This document shows, one piece after another, positions 60,864 to 64,000 of a stretch of DNA of 64,000 nucleotides. How positions within the stretch are numbered: the stretch's first letter is position 1; every line of letters begins with the position of its first letter. Origin of the DNA: an uncultured Acidobacteriia bacterium. GTDB lineage: Bacteria; Acidobacteriota; Terriglobia; Bryobacterales; Bryobacteraceae. The DNA is taken from positions 62,001 to 126,000 of the forward strand of contig CAINNJ010000023.1 of assembly GCA_903851195.1 (NCBI GenBank), read 5' to 3'. The position numbers and the translations under genes were made by a program. Below the pieces are notes generated by a model. The model saw only the letters and a program-made list of their open reading frames with translations, searched no databases and was not told where the DNA came from.

Positions 60864-61922
60864 TTAAAAAGGCTGGTAGCCCCGAATTCCCATATCCACC
60901 CGGTAAATCGCGTTCGTGGTGGCCACTATCATTGCGCGGGACGGCGAAAACGCCAGGCCCACGATGCCCGGCCCGGAAAGCACGTGGTCGATGGTCCGGT
61001 CCGGCTGAATCCGCACCACGCCCTTACGGCCCATGTAGCTCGCCGCGGCATACAGATTTCCGGCCTCGTCGAACGCCAGCCCCTGCGGACGGCCCAACCC
61101 GCGATAGAACACTTCCACGTCGCCGTTGTCGGCCACCCGCTGGATGCTGTCGTAGCTCGATGTCGTCGGCCCCGACACATACAGATGCTGGTCCGGCCCC
61201 CACGCCAGGTGATACGCCGCGATCGAGGGTTCCAGCGTCGCATATACGTAAATCTGGCGGTTCGGCGCAATCTTGAAAATCGTCCCGGATCGGTCGCCCA
61301 CGTAAAGATTGTGTTCCTCGTCGAAGCAGATCCCCGTCGCCACGCCCATGCCTTCCACGAACACCGACATGTTTCCGGTCGGCGTCACCTGGTAAACCAT
61401 GCCGTCGAAGCGGCTCGAAATGTAAATCAGCCCGTCGTGCCCGATCGCAATCGCCGTCGCGTTCATCATGTCGTTGATGAAAGGCCGCATGTTGAAGTTC
61501 AGGTCGATCCGGTACACCGCCACCGGCACCTTCTGCCCGCGCGACCCGCTGAACGTGCTGTACACGTTGCCGACGCTGTCCACCGCCGGGCTCGCCACCG
61601 GATGCAGGTTTTCCGCGATCGGGATCCCGATGTCGCAACTCCAGATCTCGCTCGCTTTATCCCCTTCACCCACAATCAGTTCGCCAGCTGAAGCGCCTTC
61701 CGGCACTTTCACGATCACCAGCGAATCCGACCCGATCACCACCTGCGCCTGCACGTCCCCGATCATCACGTGCGGCCGCTCCACGTCCTGCCCCTCGGCA
61801 TACTTCCGCATGCCCTCCGCCAACCCCTTACCGCGGATGTAGAGTTCGCCCCCGGTGATTGCAGCCTCGGGCTGCACCTGACTGATTCGCGGTCTGCCGT
61901 TCTGATCTTTGCGGATTGCCAT
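60864..61922 (-). CDS. IPT/TIG-plus-NHL-repeat propeller protein
   Basis: This 352-residue protein has an N-terminal IPT/TIG-like beta domain (residues 12-85: RISQVQPEAAITGGELYIRG, DSLVIVKVPEGASAGELIVG). A six-bladed NHL/SMP-30-type propeller follows (for example ATGICFDEEHNLYVGDRSGT, RPQGLAFDEAGNLYAAASYM, GIVGLAFSPSRAMIVATTNA). No signal peptide is visible, which is unusual for such repeats. It lies between pgpA and cinA on the same strand. Binding or lactonase activity cannot be told from the sequence. Confidence 0.8.
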   Translation of the reverse strand: MAIRKDQNGRPRISQVQPEAAITGGELYIRGKGLAEGMRKYAEGQDVERPHVMIGDVQAQVVIGSDSLVIVKVPEGASAGELIVGEGDKASEIWSCDIGIPIAENLHPVASPAVDSVGNVYSTFSGSRGQKVPVAVYRIDLNFNMRPFINDMMNATAIAIGHDGLIYISSRFDGMVYQVTPTGNMSVFVEGMGVATGICFDEEHNLYVGDRSGTIFKIAPNRQIYVYATLEPSIAAYHLAWGPDQHLYVSGPTTSSYDSIQRVADNGDVEVFYRGLGRPQGLAFDEAGNLYAAASYMGRKGVVRIQPDRTIDHVLSGPGIVGLAFSPSRAMIVATTNAIYRVDMGIRGYQPF

Positions 61923-61929
61923 TATCTTT

Positions 61930-61966
61930 CTTGATTACCTGAACACACGCTTGATTACCTGAACAC
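61930..61966. repeat. Two direct 17-bp repeats between pgpA and the propeller gene
   Basis: CTTGATTACCTGAACAC occurs at 61930-61946 and again at 61950-61966, a 20-bp period with a 3-base spacer. It fills the gap after the pgpA stop and before the propeller start. It may be a slippage duplication or a regulator site. Confidence 0.85.
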
Positions 61967-61967
61967 G

Positions 61968-62459
61968 TCAATACAGATTGAACCACCCCAGCCCGAATAA
62001 GACAACCGCGCCGTACACGCCGGCCATCATATCGTCCAGCACGATTCCCGCCCCGCCCGGAATTCGCTCCAGCGAACGCACGGGCTGCGGCTTCAGAATA
62101 TCGAAAATACGGAACAGGACCAGCCCGATCAGCAGCGAGCGCCAGTTCAGTCTCGTCGCGCCCCCCAGCGTCAGCCATTGCCCCAGCACCTCATCCACCA
62201 CCACGATCTGCGGATCTTTCCGGCCGGACTCTCTCGCCACCACGTCCGCCGCCCAGATTGCCGGAGCCAGAGCCGCCACCGACAGCACTGCAAATCCCAA
62301 CGGCGTCAGTCCCGCAATCATCAGAGGCCACGCAATCAGAATCGCCGCGACCGATCCCGCCGTGCCAGGGCCTTTCGGAAAGTAACCCGCCCCGAAAAAC
62401 GTCCCCAGCGCCCAGGCCGCCCGCGTCCGTCCGGCCTTACTCACCGTCGTCTTCTTCAC
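61968..62459 (-). CDS. pgpA: Phosphatidylglycerophosphatase A
   Basis: This 163-residue membrane enzyme dephosphorylates phosphatidylglycerophosphate. The PgpA signature is clear: GTFFGAGYFPKGPGTAGSVA, VVVDEVLGQWLTL, LFRIFDILKPQPVRSLERIP and GGAGIVLDDMMAGVYGAVV. Four hydrophobic helices are visible. The start overlaps the end of the YacG-like gene by 23 bases, so the two are coupled. Confidence 0.95.
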   Translation of the reverse strand: MKKTTVSKAGRTRAAWALGTFFGAGYFPKGPGTAGSVAAILIAWPLMIAGLTPLGFAVLSVAALAPAIWAADVVARESGRKDPQIVVVDEVLGQWLTLGGATRLNWRSLLIGLVLFRIFDILKPQPVRSLERIPGGAGIVLDDMMAGVYGAVVLFGLGWFNLY

Positions 62460-62604
62460 CCTCCATCGGCTGATGGATCGGTGTTGAAATCACGTACTTG
62501 CCGGACGCCCAGTTCCCCAGGTCGATCGTTCGGCATCGTTCGCTGCAAAAGGGCGCTTCCGGATCCGTGAGCCGGACAGATTTATGGCAGATCGGGCACT
62601 TCAT
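62437..62604 (-). CDS. yacG: YacG-type zinc-binding DNA gyrase inhibitor homologue
   Basis: This 55-residue protein has the YacG zinc site Cys3, Cys6, Cys20, Cys24 (CPICHKSVRL, then FCSERCRTIDLGNWASGKY). In E. coli YacG binds GyrB and blocks DNA binding. The acidic tail EGEEDDGE is typical. It lies 13 bp after the rimO stop and overlaps pgpA by 23 bases. Confidence 0.93.
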   Translation of the reverse strand: MKCPICHKSVRLTDPEAPFCSERCRTIDLGNWASGKYVISTPIHQPMEGEEDDGE

Positions 62605-62617
62605 CAGGCAAATACCA

Positions 62618-64000
62618 TCAAAGAATTTGGATGAGTTGCGGCGGCGCGGGATTCGAAAGAGGCACTGCGGTACCGTTCCACGGCGTTCCGGTTTCCGGCA
62701 GCAATGTCCCGATGATGTCGTAATCGTGCGTTTCCGTGATCCGTAGCTTGCGCATCTGCCCCGGCTGCGGCGCCGCGCCCTCCACGTCATTCACCAGCAC
62801 CACGCCGTCGATTTCCGGCGCCTGCGTCGACATGCGCGCCTGCCACAGCAGATCGGTGTCGGGCGAGAGCCCTTCCACAAGAACATCCGCTTCGGAACCC
62901 ACCAGCAGCCGGTTCTTCGCCCGCGAAATCTTCCGCTGAATCGCCATCAGCCGCTGTTTACGGTTGTGGATCGTGCGCCCGCCGACCTTGCCATCCAGTT
63001 CATGGCTGCGGCTGGTGTCTTCGTCGGAATAGGAAAACACGCCCAGCCGGTCCAGTTTCGCCGCCTCCACGAACTGGCAAAGCGTCTCGAAATCGGCCTC
63101 GGTCTCGCCCGGAAAGCCCGCGATGAAGCTGCTTCGGATCGCCACGCCCGGAATCGTCGCCCGGATTCGCTCCAGCAGCTTCAGGAAAATATCGCCGCTC
63201 GCGCCGCGCTTCATGCGCTTCAGCACGTTCGCGCTCGCATGCTGCAGCGGCATGTCGATGTATTTCACCAGCGCCGCATGTTCCGCCAGCGTATCGAGCA
63301 GTTTCTGCGTCACCTTATTCGGATACGCATACAGGAACCGCACCCACTTCGGCTGCGGCGTCTCGATCTGCGCCAGTCGCGCCAGCAACTGCGCCAGCCC
63401 GTCTTTCAGCCCCAGATCTTCCCCGTAACACGTGGTGTCCTGCCCAATCAGGTTGATCTCGCGAACGCCCTGGCTGAACAGCCTCGTCGCTTCCGACACC
63501 ACCGATTCAAACCGCCGGCTGCGAAACTTGCCCCGGTACTGCGGAATTACGCAGAACGTGCACGGGTGATCGCAGCCCTCCGCGATCTTGATGTACGCGA
63601 AATGGCGAGGGGTCGCCAAAACCCGCGGCGTCAGTTCGTTATAAAGGTAAAGCCCCGGCTCCGCCGCGTCCGGCTCCATCCCTTCGCACGCCGCCACCAC
63701 TTTATCCAGTTCATTGGTGCCGATCAGCGCGTCCACTTCCGGCATGTCTTTCTGGATATCGCCGCGATAGCGCTCTACCAGACAGCCCGCCACGATCAGC
63801 TTCTTCGCGCGGCCAACCCGTTTGTATTCCGCCATTTCCAGAATCGTGTCGATCGATTCTTTCTTGGCCGGGTCGATGAAACTGCACGTGTTGACCACCA
63901 GCACTTCCGCCTGGTCCGGATGTGTGGTGAGCTCGTGACCGCGGGCCGTCAACTGGCCCATCATGACTTCACTGTCGACGAGATTTTTGGGGCAGCCGAG
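62618..64000 (-). CDS. rimO: Ribosomal protein S12 methylthiotransferase, 5' end outside window
   Basis: At least 460 residues of RimO are encoded on the minus strand; the start lies beyond the right edge. The first visible residues, LGCPKNLVDSEVMMGQL, are the N-terminal UPF0004 domain. Then come VLVVNTCSFIDPAKKESIDT, LIVAGCLVERYRGDIQKDM and the radical-SAM motif CDHPCTFCVIPQYRGKFRSR (CxxxCxxC), NLIGQDTTCYGEDLGL, and YIDMPLQHASANVLKRMKRG, with a C-terminal TRAM domain. It methylthiolates Asp88 of ribosomal protein S12. It is the paralogue of MiaB at 43660-44997. Confidence 0.96.
   Translation of the reverse strand, partial: LGCPKNLVDSEVMMGQLTARGHELTTHPDQAEVLVVNTCSFIDPAKKESIDTILEMAEYKRVGRAKKLIVAGCLVERYRGDIQKDMPEVDALIGTNELDKVVAACEGMEPDAAEPGLYLYNELTPRVLATPRHFAYIKIAEGCDHPCTFCVIPQYRGKFRSRRFESVVSEATRLFSQGVREINLIGQDTTCYGEDLGLKDGLAQLLARLAQIETPQPKWVRFLYAYPNKVTQKLLDTLAEHAALVKYIDMPLQHASANVLKRMKRGASGDIFLKLLERIRATIPGVAIRSSFIAGFPGETEADFETLCQFVEAAKLDRLGVFSYSDEDTSRSHELDGKVGGRTIHNRKQRLMAIQRKISRAKNRLLVGSEADVLVEGLSPDTDLLWQARMSTQAPEIDGVVLVNDVEGAAPQPGQMRKLRITETHDYDIIGTLLPETGTPWNGTAVPLSNPAPPQLIQIL

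Overview
The window is a dense, GC-rich bacterial chromosome segment with no phage, insertion sequence or CRISPR signal. Its gene content points to an Acidobacteriota member of the Solibacter/Bryobacter type. The markers are a very large TonB-type receptor with an N-terminal carboxypeptidase-regulatory-like domain, two acidobacterial VWFA-related secreted proteins, a TIGR03437-like 'Solibacter' domain, an FG-GAP/ASPIC-UnbV protein beside a TPR protein, and a Tat-exported sulfatase. KdsA/KdsB and Omp85 indicate a Gram-negative envelope. The taxonomy is inferred from these families, not from a marker gene.

Layout. 1-2919 (-): TPR protein and a truncated FG-GAP/ASPIC-UnbV protein. 3045-8703 (+): sugar cassette of SSS symporter, small two-helix membrane protein, L-fucose/L-arabinose-isomerase-family protein, ribulokinase and L-ribulose-5-phosphate 4-epimerase. 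8815-10848: serine hydrolase with five N-terminal repeats. 11105-12615: tRNA-Glu(CTC), ECF sigma factor, XRE-cupin regulator. 12655-19170: outer-membrane beta-barrel candidate, DUF4139-type protein, MalQ and GerW-like protein. 19167-21485 (-): ECF sigma, anti-sigma and secreted protein in overlapping frames. 21541-24121 (+): thiolase, small OB-fold protein, aminotransferase. 24306-26756: collagen-like mosaic surface protein. 26753-28902 (-): ABC exporter and TetR regulator, with a promoter/operator and an apparently leaderless start. 28925-31178 (-): two VWFA-related proteins and a small conserved protein. 31220-34465 (+): kdsB-pyrG-kdsA. 34510-36268: pseudopilin and membrane proteins. 36339-37064: RES/Xre-type toxin-antitoxin pair. 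37075-42422 (-): methyltransferase, then an Omp85-like protein, a DUF4390-like protein, an NtrY-like kinase and an NtrX-like sigma-54 activator. 42525-44997 (-): RRM protein, DUF151 nuclease-like protein, MiaB. 45097-48707: SDR/DUF2867-like protein, unknown protein, NUDIX, IscU/NifU-like scaffold, four-helix stress protein. 48763-55911: regulatory-domain protein, TonB receptor, damaged antitoxin gene, sulfatase. 56007-59485: orphan HTH protein, second DUF4139-type protein, small membrane protein. 59587-64000 (-): RimO, YacG, PgpA, IPT/NHL protein and CinA.

Themes. Genes are packed very tightly, with many ATGA/GTGA overlaps within operons. Three convergent pairs overlap by exactly four bases through their stop codons (19167-19170, 26753-26756, 46542-46545). 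Biochemically the window joins pentose uptake and use, glucan metabolism, Kdo-LPS precursor supply including its CTP, envelope biogenesis with two-component control, and several surface-exposed repeat proteins. The least explained elements are the collagen/WRG mosaic protein, the pair of DUF4139 proteins with a receptor-type domain inserted in one, the small membrane protein between symporter and isomerase, and the antitoxin gene that appears to carry two compensating frameshifts. Function calls rest on motif recognition by eye; no database search was run.
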